Shown here piece by piece: positions 1-6,516 of a stretch of 8,393 bases of DNA. Numbering within the stretch: the stretch's first letter is position 1; each line of letters opens with the position of its first letter. Origin of the DNA: Clostridia bacterium (GTDB lineage Bacteria; Bacillota_A; Clostridia; Christensenellales; Aristaeellaceae); contig JAGBAU010000223.1 of assembly GCA_017938785.1 (NCBI GenBank), forward strand, positions 1 through 8,393. The letters are read 5' to 3'. The notes under the pieces are model-generated. The model was given only the letters and a program-made list of their open reading frames with translations, made no database searches and was not told where the DNA came from. Both the position numbers and the translations under genes were made by a program.

Positions 1-53
1 AAATCCCCCACAATATAGGAGACTGAGACATTATTAAGTTCGATTTTCTTCAT
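1..53 (-). CDS. ABC transporter ATP-binding protein, N-terminal fragment (cut by window edge)
   Basis: On the minus strand an open frame starts at base 53 and runs off the window after 17 codons. It reads MKKIELNNVSVSYIVGD. A short basic start followed by I-x-L-x-N-V-S-x-x-Y is the usual first beta-strand of ABC ATPases. The version with a G-D shortly after the tyrosine resembles the polysaccharide/teichoic-acid export class (Wzt/TagH-like). This is a recognition from family memory, and no Walker motif lies inside the window. A GGGTG ribosome-site-like stretch sits 5 bases upstream; an in-frame ATG at 65 is a possible alternative start. The gene follows the WG-repeat gene by about 40 bases on the same strand, so they may be cotranscribed. 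The frame is clear but too short to prove the product. Confidence 0.5.
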   Translation of the reverse strand, partial: MKKIELNNVSVSYIVGD

Positions 54-93
54 ATAGTCACCCATTCCGCCCGCTCAAATATAGTACATAAAT

Positions 94-1137
94 TTATATA
101 AACACCGCCGGATTTCCACCGTTTTCGCTCTCTCCCGGAAGTTCTGCAATCACCCGCATGGTTTCACCGTGGCGCACGGTTAAGGACAGGCCGTCCTTCC
201 CGCTGCGGCACAGGAAGTACCGGGGCGTATCCCAATGGTTGCGTTCGGGATCTGGCCGGGAACTACGCTTATACTGCGGCTCCACCACCCATTCGCCGCT
301 GGTATTGATGATTCCCCAATCGCCCGTACCCTTCTGCACGGCCGCATAGGCAGTGTTTTCGAAGTCCGCATCCCGGGCAAAGGAGGGCCGGAGGAATTTC
401 ACCTGTGCACCGTTTCGGATATCCTGCGCCGTTTCATTGGAGACCATGCAGCAATATACCGCATCTTCGCCATCCATATAGCCGTTCAGCAGCGGACCAC
501 AGCTGTAATCCACCAGCATTTGCACTTCCCGAAGAAGATCCTTATCCGCATTCTCCTCCACAATCACCGCTGCGGTTGCGCCCAGGGCTGGAAACAGGCT
601 GATCTTTATATTGTCGTATCGGGCGGTGAAATCGGGCTGCATGGCGCTCATATCCTGGGGGTTAAGCGCCATTTCCACTGTCACACAACTCTCTTCCTTC
701 GCCGTGAGCACACCCATATCTGAAATACCGTAATCCACGTTGCACAGCTCGTACTGTATATCCTTGCTGTCCGAAGCTTCCTCCAAACGCAGAACGGCAT
801 ACCAGCTTTCGCCGATGCGGTTCAGGCTCATCTCCATTTCCCCGCCATACATGTAGGCAGGCAGAATGGCGCTGCCTTCAGCCGGTGCGGAACCGTTCAT
901 GATAAACAGGGACAGCATCCATTCGGAAGCGGGGCTTTTCCAGCTCCAGCTCTGGCCGTCATCGCCCCACCAGCCCACGTGGGGCGCGGCGTCCTGTATT
1001 TTTTCCTGTATCCATGCATCCGGCATGCGTATAATCAACGTCTTGCCGCGGATGGCAGATTCCACATCCTCCGCCAATGCCGCAGCGGCCAGCAGCATCA
1101 GGCAGGCCAGCAATACCGCAATCCATTTTTTCATCAT
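94..1137 (-). CDS. Secreted protein with a single WG repeat, function unknown
   Basis: A 347-residue protein. It begins with a clear Sec signal peptide: M-M-K-K, a hydrophobic core at about residues 5-19 and an A-L-A site near 20-22, so the mature protein is probably exported. Residues 24-255 match no family I recognise. Near the C-terminus, residues 271-289 form one WG repeat (W274-G275-I-I-N, then E-W-V-V-E-P-Q-Y), a motif usually found in several tandem copies; here only one is clear. The mature part has several cysteines (132, 151, 213, 229, 230, 310), which could form disulfides. The start is supported by AACGGAGG lying 5 bases upstream; a second ATG follows immediately. It is transcribed divergently from yabP and precedes a probable ABC transporter gene. 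The role cannot be inferred beyond an exported protein. Confidence 0.85.
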   Translation of the reverse strand: MMKKWIAVLLACLMLLAAAALAEDVESAIRGKTLIIRMPDAWIQEKIQDAAPHVGWWGDDGQSWSWKSPASEWMLSLFIMNGSAPAEGSAILPAYMYGGEMEMSLNRIGESWYAVLRLEEASDSKDIQYELCNVDYGISDMGVLTAKEESCVTVEMALNPQDMSAMQPDFTARYDNIKISLFPALGATAAVIVEENADKDLLREVQMLVDYSCGPLLNGYMDGEDAVYCCMVSNETAQDIRNGAQVKFLRPSFARDADFENTAYAAVQKGTGDWGIINTSGEWVVEPQYKRSSRPDPERNHWDTPRYFLCRSGKDGLSLTVRHGETMRVIAELPGESENGGNPAVFI

Positions 1138-1165
1138 GGCAACCTCCGTTTGTTTCTCTCTACTG

Positions 1166-1195
1166 AATAGACGCGGAAAAACGAAGAAATGTCAG
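1166..1195 (-). promoter_or_regulatory. Possible sigma-A promoter for the WG-repeat gene
   Basis: On the minus strand CTGACA (plus 1190-1195; five of six matches to TTGACA) is followed after 18 bases by TCTATT (plus 1166-1171; four of six matches to TATAAT). The elements lie at a suitable distance from the start at 1137 and its GGAGG site. The -10 match is weak, so this is only a candidate. Confidence 0.3.
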
Positions 1196-1208
1196 AATTC
1201 CCGATGAA

Positions 1209-1235
1209 ATTTTTCTTTTTCTCTCCGCATACAAT
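1209..1235 (+). promoter_or_regulatory. Candidate sigma-E promoter of yabPQ
   Basis: CATACAAT at 1228-1235 matches the mother-cell sigma-E -10 consensus (CATACA-T). A-T-T-T-T at 1209-1213 sits 14 bases upstream, where the ATATT-like -35 is expected. Transcription would start near 1242, just ahead of the ribosome site at 1243-1251, giving a very short leader. In Bacillus subtilis yabP and yabQ belong to the sigma-E regulon, so location and sequence agree. The -35 half is imperfect and could be chance in a T-rich run. Confidence 0.55.
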
Positions 1236-1257
1236 GCACCAGAACGGAGGGATGGCC

Positions 1258-1527
1258 ATGGATGAACATATGCCCCACGGCTTTACGCTGCAGAACCGCA
1301 GCCATGCGGAAATCACCGGGGTGAGCGACGTGGACTGCTTCAATGAGCAGCTGGTGGTGCTGGTAACAGCCCTGGGCACCATGACCATATCCGGAAGCGG
1401 GCTGAATATATCCCACCTGAACAAGGAGGACGGGCGCGTGATCGTGGACGGCGAATTCGACGCCATCGAGTACTCCGGCAAGACCAGGGGTGCGAAGGGC
1501 GGCCTGTTTTCGCGCCTGATGCGCTGA
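1258..1527 (+). CDS. yabP: Sporulation protein YabP
   Basis: An 89-residue soluble protein of the YabP family, produced in the mother cell during sporulation and linked with spore cortex formation; its biochemical role is not settled. The recognisable family pattern is N-R-S-H-A-x-I-T-G-V-x-D-V near the N-terminus, then hydrophobic strands containing L-G-T-M-T-I-S-G and I-V-D-G-E-F-D-A-I-E-Y. A glycine-rich basic tail ends in L-F-S-R-L-M-R. I chose the ATG at 1258 because GGAGG at 1246-1250 lies 7 bases upstream; the ATG at 1252 is too close to that site. An upstream ATG at 1189 would add an uncharacteristic phenylalanine-rich stretch and would overlap the promoter. The stop overlaps the yabQ start (TGATG), implying translational coupling. 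Family assignment rests on motif and neighbour. Confidence 0.88.
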   Translation: MDEHMPHGFTLQNRSHAEITGVSDVDCFNEQLVVLVTALGTMTISGSGLNISHLNKEDGRVIVDGEFDAIEYSGKTRGAKGGLFSRLMR

Positions 1528-1895
1528 TGCTGTTTTCCACCGTGGGCCAGGGCGCCCTGTTCATATGGATGATGGTGGCCGGTATGATGATCGGCGCATG
1601 GTATGGAATCGTTGCGCTGCTGCGGCGCATATTGCAGGCGGGCTTCCTGCTCAGCCTCGCCTGCGACCTGCTCTTCGGCCTGGGCGGCACGGCGATCCTG
1701 CTGGGCTTTATGATCATGGGCAATTACGGACAGGTTCGCCTGTTTTCGATCCTGGGTGCTGCGCTGGGCTTCGGCCTGTTCATGTTCGCACTGGCAAACC
1801 CCGCAAAACGCCTGCTGGACGCCCTGGAAGGGAGATTTCGGCAGATTATGTCATGGCTTACCAAAAAACGTCTAATTAACGTCATATTTCGGTGA
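1527..1895 (+). CDS. yabQ: Spore cortex biosynthesis protein YabQ
   Basis: A 122-residue integral membrane protein of the YabQ family. In Bacillus, YabQ is a sigma-E-dependent protein of the membranes around the forespore and is needed for cortex peptidoglycan synthesis. Three hydrophobic segments can be seen, at about residues 8-30, 37-62 and 70-90. A basic tail (K-R-L-L-D-A-L-E-G-R-F-R, then K-K-R) follows and probably faces the cytoplasm. Clostridial YabQ proteins are usually shorter than the Bacillus one, and this length fits that. The start ATG shares one base with the yabP stop and has no separate strong ribosome site, so it is probably translated by coupling. The position right after yabP supports the call as much as the membrane profile, because the sequence itself is not highly distinctive. 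Confidence 0.85.
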   Translation: MLFSTVGQGALFIWMMVAGMMIGAWYGIVALLRRILQAGFLLSLACDLLFGLGGTAILLGFMIMGNYGQVRLFSILGAALGFGLFMFALANPAKRLLDALEGRFRQIMSWLTKKRLINVIFR

Positions 1896-1958
1896 CAGGA
1901 GTTTGCAGCAAGGCGTCGAATTTAGATTTAACATTATGTTCGAAGTGGAGGTGGGCAC

Positions 1959-2240
1959 GTGCAGCGCAGGATCATCATCCGTCCGCAGTTCTGGGTGTTT
2001 GTGATTGCAGTAATGCTGCTTTGCTTCGGCGCCAGCTGTGCAGTGGCCCAGATTCACTACAGCCGCAACGCCGAACGCCTGGACGCGCTGGTTACGGAAA
2101 AGCTGGCCCTCGACCAGCAGGTAAAGATCCTCACCAGCCGCCTGAACTATGTGCGCACCGACGCCTACATCGAGCGCGTCGCCCGGGATGAGCTGAACCT
2201 GATCAAGCCCGGCGAAATCCGCTACGTTTCCAACCGATAA
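1959..2240 (+). CDS. divIC: Septum formation initiator family protein (DivIC/FtsB-like)
   Basis: A 93-residue bitopic membrane protein. A short basic N-terminus (Q-R-R) precedes one transmembrane helix at about 11-30. A coiled-coil stretch follows at about 35-65 (E-R-L-D-A-L-V-T-E-K-L-A-L-D-Q-Q), then the family signature Y-I-E-R-V-A-R-D-E-L-N-L-I-K-P-G-E-I. DivIC/FtsB proteins join FtsL/DivIB in the divisome and help activate septal cell-wall synthesis. The start is GTG, chosen because a near-perfect GGAGGTG lies at 1947-1953 and an upstream extension would break the topology. In many Clostridia divIC lies just after yabPQ, and that order is kept here. The 63-base gap before it contains no clear promoter, so it may be partly read from yabPQ or from an unrecognised site. 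An intrinsic terminator follows 11 bases after the stop. Confidence 0.88.
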   Translation: MQRRIIIRPQFWVFVIAVMLLCFGASCAVAQIHYSRNAERLDALVTEKLALDQQVKILTSRLNYVRTDAYIERVARDELNLIKPGEIRYVSNR

Positions 2241-2251
2241 GCATGTTTTTC

Positions 2252-2279
2252 AAGCCGCCTGCCCGTGCAGGCGGCTTTT
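2252..2279 (+). terminator. Intrinsic terminator after divIC
   Basis: A perfect 11-bp GC-rich stem (AAGCCGCCTGC at 2252-2262 pairing with 2267-2277) with the 4-base loop CCGT, running into TTTT. It lies directly after the divIC stop and separates the sporulation/division genes from the next operon. Confidence 0.9.
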
Positions 2280-2321
2280 GTGTTGAAAGGGAGCGCCCGG
2301 GGCACGCCGCAGCCGTCTTTC

Positions 2322-2350
2322 TTGACAAGCATTCATGCCGATGTTATACT
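2322..2350 (+). promoter_or_regulatory. Strong sigma-A promoter of the polyol-phosphate cassette
   Basis: A perfect -35 TTGACA (2322-2327), a 17-base spacer and TATACT (2345-2350, five of six matches). TG at 2342-2343 forms an extended -10. Transcription should start near 2357, giving a leader of about 34 bases before the ATG at 2391. This is the best promoter in the window and argues for steady, high vegetative expression of the four genes downstream. Confidence 0.88.
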
Positions 2351-2390
2351 TTAAGTTGGTATATAAGAGGAAGAAAAGGCGGTTCATGGC

Positions 2391-3593
2391 ATGAAAATTG
2401 TGAAGTTTTTAAAGAATCTACCCAAGAGAAATCGCAAGCTGTATCTGGCGCTTGGGCCGATCTTTGCCCTGTACCGCAATACCATCATCCGCTGCGCCCG
2501 CCTGTTCGGGGGCACCGACCACAACATGGTGGTGTTCAGTTCCTTCGACTATCGCTCCTACAACGATAACCCCCGCTACATCTCCGAGGCCCTGCATGCG
2601 CTGCGGCCCCAGACGGATATTGTCTGGCTGTTCAAGGATATTGAGTTTGCAAAGAAGAACTTCGATATTCCCTCTTACGTGCGCATCGAGCACGGTATCT
2701 CCCGCAAGGGCGTATCCGATATGGCCCGCGCCCGCGTGGTGGTGGATAACTTCAACAAGCGCTTCTTCCTGGATTTCCCCGGCAAAAAGCAGGTGTACAT
2801 CCAGACCTGGCACGGCGACCGCGCCTTCAAGAAGGTGGGCTTTGACAACGGCAGCGAATACAACCGCATGGTGGAGGAATTCGCCACCCTGTGCGTGGCC
2901 GGCTCCGATTACGGCGAGCGCCAGTTCCGCTCCGCCTTCCACTACAAGGGCGAGATCATGAAGGTGGGCTATCCCCGCAACGACATCCTGATCCGCGACG
3001 ATGAAGCCGAGAAGAAGGCCGTGCGCAGCCGCCTGGGCGTATCCGAGGATACGGGCCTGCTGCTCTACGCCCCCACCTTCCGCGACGTCCAGCAGCGCAA
3101 ACACCAGCAGCAGCAGGTTCCCCTGGACCTGTTCCACGTGCTGGATACCCTGGAAAAGACCACCGGCAAGCCGTGGAAGTGCCTGGTGCGCGCCCACTAC
3201 CTGTCCTTCGGCATTCCGCTGGACGACGGCAGCGGCCGTCTGGTTCCCGTGAGCGATTACCCCGAGATGGCGGAGCTGCTGCTCATCGCCGATGCGCTGC
3301 TGACCGACTACTCCTCCTGCGCCGGCGACTATGCCCTGTGCCGCAGGCCCATCTACCTCTACCAGGACGACCTGGAGGATTACAAGAACAACAACCGCGC
3401 CCTGTATTTCGACATGGCGGATTCCCCCTACTGGGTGGCCGCCACGCCGGATGAGCTGGACAAGCTGATCGAGGAAACCACCCCCGAGCGCGCAAGGGAA
3501 AATTGCGATGCAATCCTGCGCTTCTACGGCGAATGTGAAACCGGTCATGCGGCCCGCTCCGTGGCGGAATACATCGTGGATAAACTCAAATAA
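2391..3593 (+). CDS. CDP-glycerol glycerophosphotransferase family protein (TagB/TagF-like)
   Basis: A 400-residue enzyme of the CDP-glycerol:poly(glycerophosphate) glycerophosphotransferase family. Members transfer glycerol phosphate (or related polyol phosphate) from a CDP donor to a lipid-linked acceptor on the inner face of the membrane. Family motifs appear in order: D-N-P-R-Y at 59-63, Q-T-W-H-G at 138-142 (the histidine is a known catalytic position in TagF), G-Y-P-R-N-D at 193-198, Y-A-P-T-F-R at 226-231, R-A-H at 267-269 and T-D-Y-S-S at 305-309. The length matches a single-domain TagB-type enzyme, not the much longer TagF. The basic, amphipathic first 40 residues could bind membrane; there is no true transmembrane helix. 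A glutamine-rich patch lies at 234-242. It is the first gene of the cassette, with a purine-rich AAAAGGCGG ribosome site. Donor and acceptor are not known; neighbours suggest a CDP-polyol. Confidence 0.88.
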   Translation: MKIVKFLKNLPKRNRKLYLALGPIFALYRNTIIRCARLFGGTDHNMVVFSSFDYRSYNDNPRYISEALHALRPQTDIVWLFKDIEFAKKNFDIPSYVRIEHGISRKGVSDMARARVVVDNFNKRFFLDFPGKKQVYIQTWHGDRAFKKVGFDNGSEYNRMVEEFATLCVAGSDYGERQFRSAFHYKGEIMKVGYPRNDILIRDDEAEKKAVRSRLGVSEDTGLLLYAPTFRDVQQRKHQQQQVPLDLFHVLDTLEKTTGKPWKCLVRAHYLSFGIPLDDGSGRLVPVSDYPEMAELLLIADALLTDYSSCAGDYALCRRPIYLYQDDLEDYKNNNRALYFDMADSPYWVAATPDELDKLIEETTPERARENCDAILRFYGECETGHAARSVAEYIVDKLK

Positions 3594-3603
3594 GGAAAAA
3601 CAT

Positions 3604-4746
3604 ATGAACAGAATCAAGAAAGCCGTCGTCATCGGCGGCACCAGCGGACTGGGACGCTCCATCGCCGAAACCCTGGCGCAGGCGGGCGTGCAGGTGGTAG
3701 CCTTCGGCCGCGCCCTCCCGGAAACCGCACCCGAAAACATCGAATACAAGCGGCTGAACCTGCTGACCGGCGATTTTTCCCCCGTGAAGGAGGAGCTGGA
3801 TGCGGATGCAGTGATCTACGCCGCAGGCCTGGGCCGCATTGCGCCCTTTGAGCAACTGACTGAGGGCGAGCTCACCACCCTGTACCGCACCAATGCGGAG
3901 GGCTTTGCCAAGGTACTGCACATCTTCCAGCCCCGCTTGCTGGAAAAGAAGGATTTCTTCTTCGCCGTGATCGGCTCCATCGCGGGCCTGATCTCCAGCC
4001 CCATGTTCGCGGCCTACGGCTCCAGCAAGGCGGCGGTGGCCAGCCTGTGCGAATCCGTAAACGCAGAGCTGGCCGCCCAGGACAGCCCCAACCGCATCCT
4101 GAACGTGAGCCCCGGAGCCCTCAAGGGCACCCGCTTCTACGGCGGTGCGGACGAGCCTGAACAAACCCGCGAGCTGGCGGAGGAGACCATCCGCCGCATG
4201 CTTTCCCGCGAAAAGCTGTGGATTCCCAAATTTGAAGAGACCTACAAGGGCGTGCTGGAGAGATACCATGCCGACCCCGAAAGGTTTGGCGTGGAGAGCT
4301 GGAAATACAAGATGGAAAGCGGCCGCATCGGCGAAAAGCCCCGCATGAAGATCGGCTTTCTGAGCGGCACCTTCGACCTGTTCCACATCGGCCATTTGAA
4401 CCTGCTGCGCCGCGCCAAGCAGTATTGCGACTACCTGGTGGTGGGCGTACACCCGCCGGGATCCTCCCACAAGAACAAGCCCACCTTCATCCCCCTGGAG
4501 GAGCGCATGGAGATCATCCGCGCCATCAAGTATGTGGATGAAGTGGTGGTCACCCTGGACGAGGACGACGATATGTACGAGCTGATCCCCTACGATTTCC
4601 TGTTCGTGGGCAGCGACTACAAGGGCACCGAGCGCTTCAACCGCTATGAAGCCGAGCTCTGCCCCAAGGGCGTTCAAATCATCTACTTCCCCTACACCCA
4701 GGGCACCAGCAGCACCCAGCTGCGCGAAGCACTTTCCCGCAAATAA
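3604..4746 (+). CDS. Fused short-chain dehydrogenase and TagD-like cytidylyltransferase
   Basis: A 380-residue two-domain protein. Residues 1-246 form a classical SDR: nucleotide-binding G-G-T-S-G-L-G at 11-17 and a complete catalytic tetrad N97, S125, Y138, K142 (Y-G-S-S-K). Residues 248-380 form a nucleotidyltransferase of the TagD type: S-G-T-F-D-L-F, H-I-G-H at 261-264 for CTP binding, E-E-R at 299-301 and T-Q-G-T-S-S-T at 365-371. Likely role, inferred: the SDR reduces a keto-sugar phosphate to a polyol phosphate and the second domain activates it as a CDP derivative. In canonical TagD the last motif is R-T-E-G-I-S-T-T; here tyrosine replaces its arginine, so the substrate may not be plain glycerol-3-phosphate. 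The start at 3604 follows AAGGA at a good distance, 10 bases after the previous stop. An internal ATG at 4345 sits at the domain border without a ribosome site, so one polypeptide is expected. Confidence 0.88.
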   Translation: MNRIKKAVVIGGTSGLGRSIAETLAQAGVQVVAFGRALPETAPENIEYKRLNLLTGDFSPVKEELDADAVIYAAGLGRIAPFEQLTEGELTTLYRTNAEGFAKVLHIFQPRLLEKKDFFFAVIGSIAGLISSPMFAAYGSSKAAVASLCESVNAELAAQDSPNRILNVSPGALKGTRFYGGADEPEQTRELAEETIRRMLSREKLWIPKFEETYKGVLERYHADPERFGVESWKYKMESGRIGEKPRMKIGFLSGTFDLFHIGHLNLLRRAKQYCDYLVVGVHPPGSSHKNKPTFIPLEERMEIIRAIKYVDEVVVTLDEDDDMYELIPYDFLFVGSDYKGTERFNRYEAELCPKGVQIIYFPYTQGTSSTQLREALSRK

Positions 4747-4764
4747 AGAGAAAGGGGCACATCC

Positions 4765-5466
4765 ATGAATATCGCACTCATCATCGCAGGCGGCAAGGGC
4801 GTCCGCATGAACCAGGAAATCCCCAAGCAGTTCCTGACCGTCAACGAAAAGCCCGTGATCGTTTACACCATGGAGGCCTTCCAGAAGCACGCCGATATCG
4901 ACGCCATCGCCGTGGTGTGCATCGCAGGCTGGGAGAACATCCTCTCCGCCTATGCCCGCCAGTACGGCATTACCAAACTCAAGCACATCATCCCCGGCGG
5001 TGAAAACGGCCAGGGTTCCATCCGCAACGGCGTTTACGAGCTGGAAAAGCACTACGGCCGGGACGACCTGGTTCTGGTGCACGATGCCATCCGTCCCATG
5101 CTCTCCGCCGATATCATCTCCGACTGCATCGCCACCACCACCCAGATGGGCAGCGCCATCGCCGTGGTGCCCTGCCAGGAGGCCATGCTGGAGACCACCG
5201 ACCAGGTTTCCACCAACGCCAGCTATCCCCGTCAGAATCTGAAGCGCACCCAGACCCCCCAGTGCTTCCCCATCGGCACCCTGGCGGACGCGCATCGCGA
5301 AGCCCTGGAGAAGGGTATCACCAATTCCATCGCCAGCTGCACGCTGATGGTGGAACTGGGCAAAACCATCTACTTCTCCCACGGCAGTGAAAAGAACATC
5401 AAACTCACCACTCCGGAGGATATCGACATCTTCCGCGCCCTGCTGAGCCTGAACGCCGGCCACTGA
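4765..5466 (+). CDS. IspD/TarI-like cytidylyltransferase
   Basis: A 233-residue enzyme of the IspD/TarI family, which joins CTP to a sugar-alcohol phosphate: methylerythritol phosphate in isoprenoid synthesis (IspD) or ribitol-5-phosphate in wall teichoic acid synthesis (TarI). Visible motifs are A-G-G-K-G-V-R-M at 8-15 (triphosphate loop), P-K-Q-F at 20-23, H-D-A-I-R-P at 106-111, T-Q-T-P-Q-C-F at 162-168 and K-L-T-T-P-E-D at 213-219. It is complete for the family. The A-G-G loop and the setting between a TagD-like fusion and an epimerase favour a TarI-like surface-polymer role over housekeeping IspD. Sequence alone does not exclude IspD, and automatic annotation may well call it ispD. The start follows AAAGGGG by 7 bases, with 18 bases between genes. 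Confidence 0.85.
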   Translation: MNIALIIAGGKGVRMNQEIPKQFLTVNEKPVIVYTMEAFQKHADIDAIAVVCIAGWENILSAYARQYGITKLKHIIPGGENGQGSIRNGVYELEKHYGRDDLVLVHDAIRPMLSADIISDCIATTTQMGSAIAVVPCQEAMLETTDQVSTNASYPRQNLKRTQTPQCFPIGTLADAHREALEKGITNSIASCTLMVELGKTIYFSHGSEKNIKLTTPEDIDIFRALLSLNAGH

Positions 5467-5476
5467 GGAAGAAACC

Positions 5477-6514
5477 ATGATCGCAAACCATCCGCTCTTC
5501 CTGGAGGAGCTTGAGCGCATCGCCGCGCTGGATCTGCCCTATGCGAATTTGAAGGGCAAAACCGTGGCCGTTACCGGCTCCGGCGGCCTGATCGGCATGT
5601 ACCTGATGTACGCGCTGGATGCGGTAAACAGGGCCCACAAGCTGGATATGCGTTTGATCGCCCTGTGCCGCAACACCGAAGCTACGGCAAAGCGCCTGTC
5701 CGGCATTGAGAATTTGACCTGCCTGGAATATGACGCAACACTGCCCCTGAAGGTTTCCTTCCGGGCGGACTACATCCTGCATGCAGCGTCCAATGCCCAT
5801 CCGCTGGCCTTCTCCGGCGATCCCGTGGGCACCATGCAGGCCAACATCCTGGGCACCATGAACCTGCTGGAGCACATCCGCACAACCGGCGGACGCTTCA
5901 TCCTGTTCTCCACCGGCGAAATCTACGGCGAACGGCCAGAGCTCACCGAGGGCTTCGATGAAACCACCTTCGGCAGCGTCAACCCCATGGCCGCCCGCGC
6001 CTGCTATCCCGAGAGCAAGCGCGCCGCCGAAACCCTGTGTGCCGCCTATGCCCAACAATTTGGCGTGGACGCGCTGGCCGCGCGCCTCACCTACATCTAC
6101 GGTGCCACCATCACCGACAAGAACAGCCGCGCCGACGCGCAGTTTTTGCGCAAGGCCCTATCCGGCGAGGACATCGTGCTCAAGAGCGCGGGCAGCCAGG
6201 TTCGTTCCTACTGCTATGCCGCCGACGCCGCCTCCGCGCTGATCACCCTGATGCTGCGGGGCGAAGCCGCCACCGCCTACAACATCGCCAATCCCGACTG
6301 CGCCGTGAGCATCCGCGAGTACGCCGAAACCCTGGCGGAGCTGGCGGGCGTGCAGGTGGTGTTCGACCTGCCCCCGGAGAGCGAGCGCATGGGTTACTCC
6401 GCCGTGACCCGAGCGGTGCTCAATTCCGAGCGTCTGATGGCTCTCGGCTGGAAGGCCGAATACGGCCTGAAGGAAGGCCTGGGGAGAACGCTGCGCATCT
6501 GCAAAGGTATTTAA
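5477..6514 (+). CDS. NAD-dependent epimerase/dehydratase (extended SDR, NDP-sugar type)
   Basis: A 345-residue extended SDR that probably modifies a nucleotide-activated sugar using bound NAD. Visible features are the Rossmann loop T-G-S-G-G-L-I-G at 33-40 and H-A-A-S at 102-105. Next comes the catalytic S-T-G-E-I-Y-G around S145/T146 and Y177-P-E-S-K181. The substrate-binding region has R-L-T-Y-I-Y-G at 203-209 and R-S-Y-C-Y near 243-247. The pattern is closest to the UDP-glucuronate decarboxylase/dTDP-glucose 4,6-dehydratase group, but the exact reaction cannot be read. Residues 1-26 form an extra helix-like N-terminus ahead of the fold. The ribosome site (GAGGAAG) overlaps the preceding stop, so it is tightly coupled to the cytidylyltransferase. 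That makes a CDP-linked substrate worth considering. It is the last gene of the cassette. Confidence 0.85.
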   Translation: MIANHPLFLEELERIAALDLPYANLKGKTVAVTGSGGLIGMYLMYALDAVNRAHKLDMRLIALCRNTEATAKRLSGIENLTCLEYDATLPLKVSFRADYILHAASNAHPLAFSGDPVGTMQANILGTMNLLEHIRTTGGRFILFSTGEIYGERPELTEGFDETTFGSVNPMAARACYPESKRAAETLCAAYAQQFGVDALAARLTYIYGATITDKNSRADAQFLRKALSGEDIVLKSAGSQVRSYCYAADAASALITLMLRGEAATAYNIANPDCAVSIREYAETLAELAGVQVVFDLPPESERMGYSAVTRAVLNSERLMALGWKAEYGLKEGLGRTLRICKGI

Positions 6515-6516
6515 TT

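Noticed and set aside
1189..1257. Longer YabP start at ATG 1189
   Set aside because: The extension is phenylalanine-rich and unlike the family, has no ribosome site, and covers the candidate promoter; ATG 1258 has GGAGG at a good distance.
1881..1958. Promoter for divIC (GTCATATT at 1881-1888 resembling a sigma-E -35; GTGACA and TTTGCA as sigma-A -35)
   Set aside because: No matching -10 element lies at the right spacing for any of them.
3093..3118. CAG-rich short repeat encoding a glutamine patch in the TagB/F-like enzyme
   Set aside because: Short and imperfect; it fits a variable loop and gives no sign of a functional repeat.
2418..3749. 443-codon minus-strand open frame
   Set aside because: It lies opposite the TagB/F-like gene, whose motifs are clear; the antisense product is rich in G, A, V and H without a family pattern.
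4345..4347. Internal start making the TagD-like domain a separate protein
   Set aside because: No ribosome site precedes it and the frame is continuous with the SDR domain.
3586..5520. 644-codon minus-strand open frame
   Set aside because: It lies opposite three well-supported enzymes, has low-complexity composition and no recognisable domain; it is a mirror of their codon bias.
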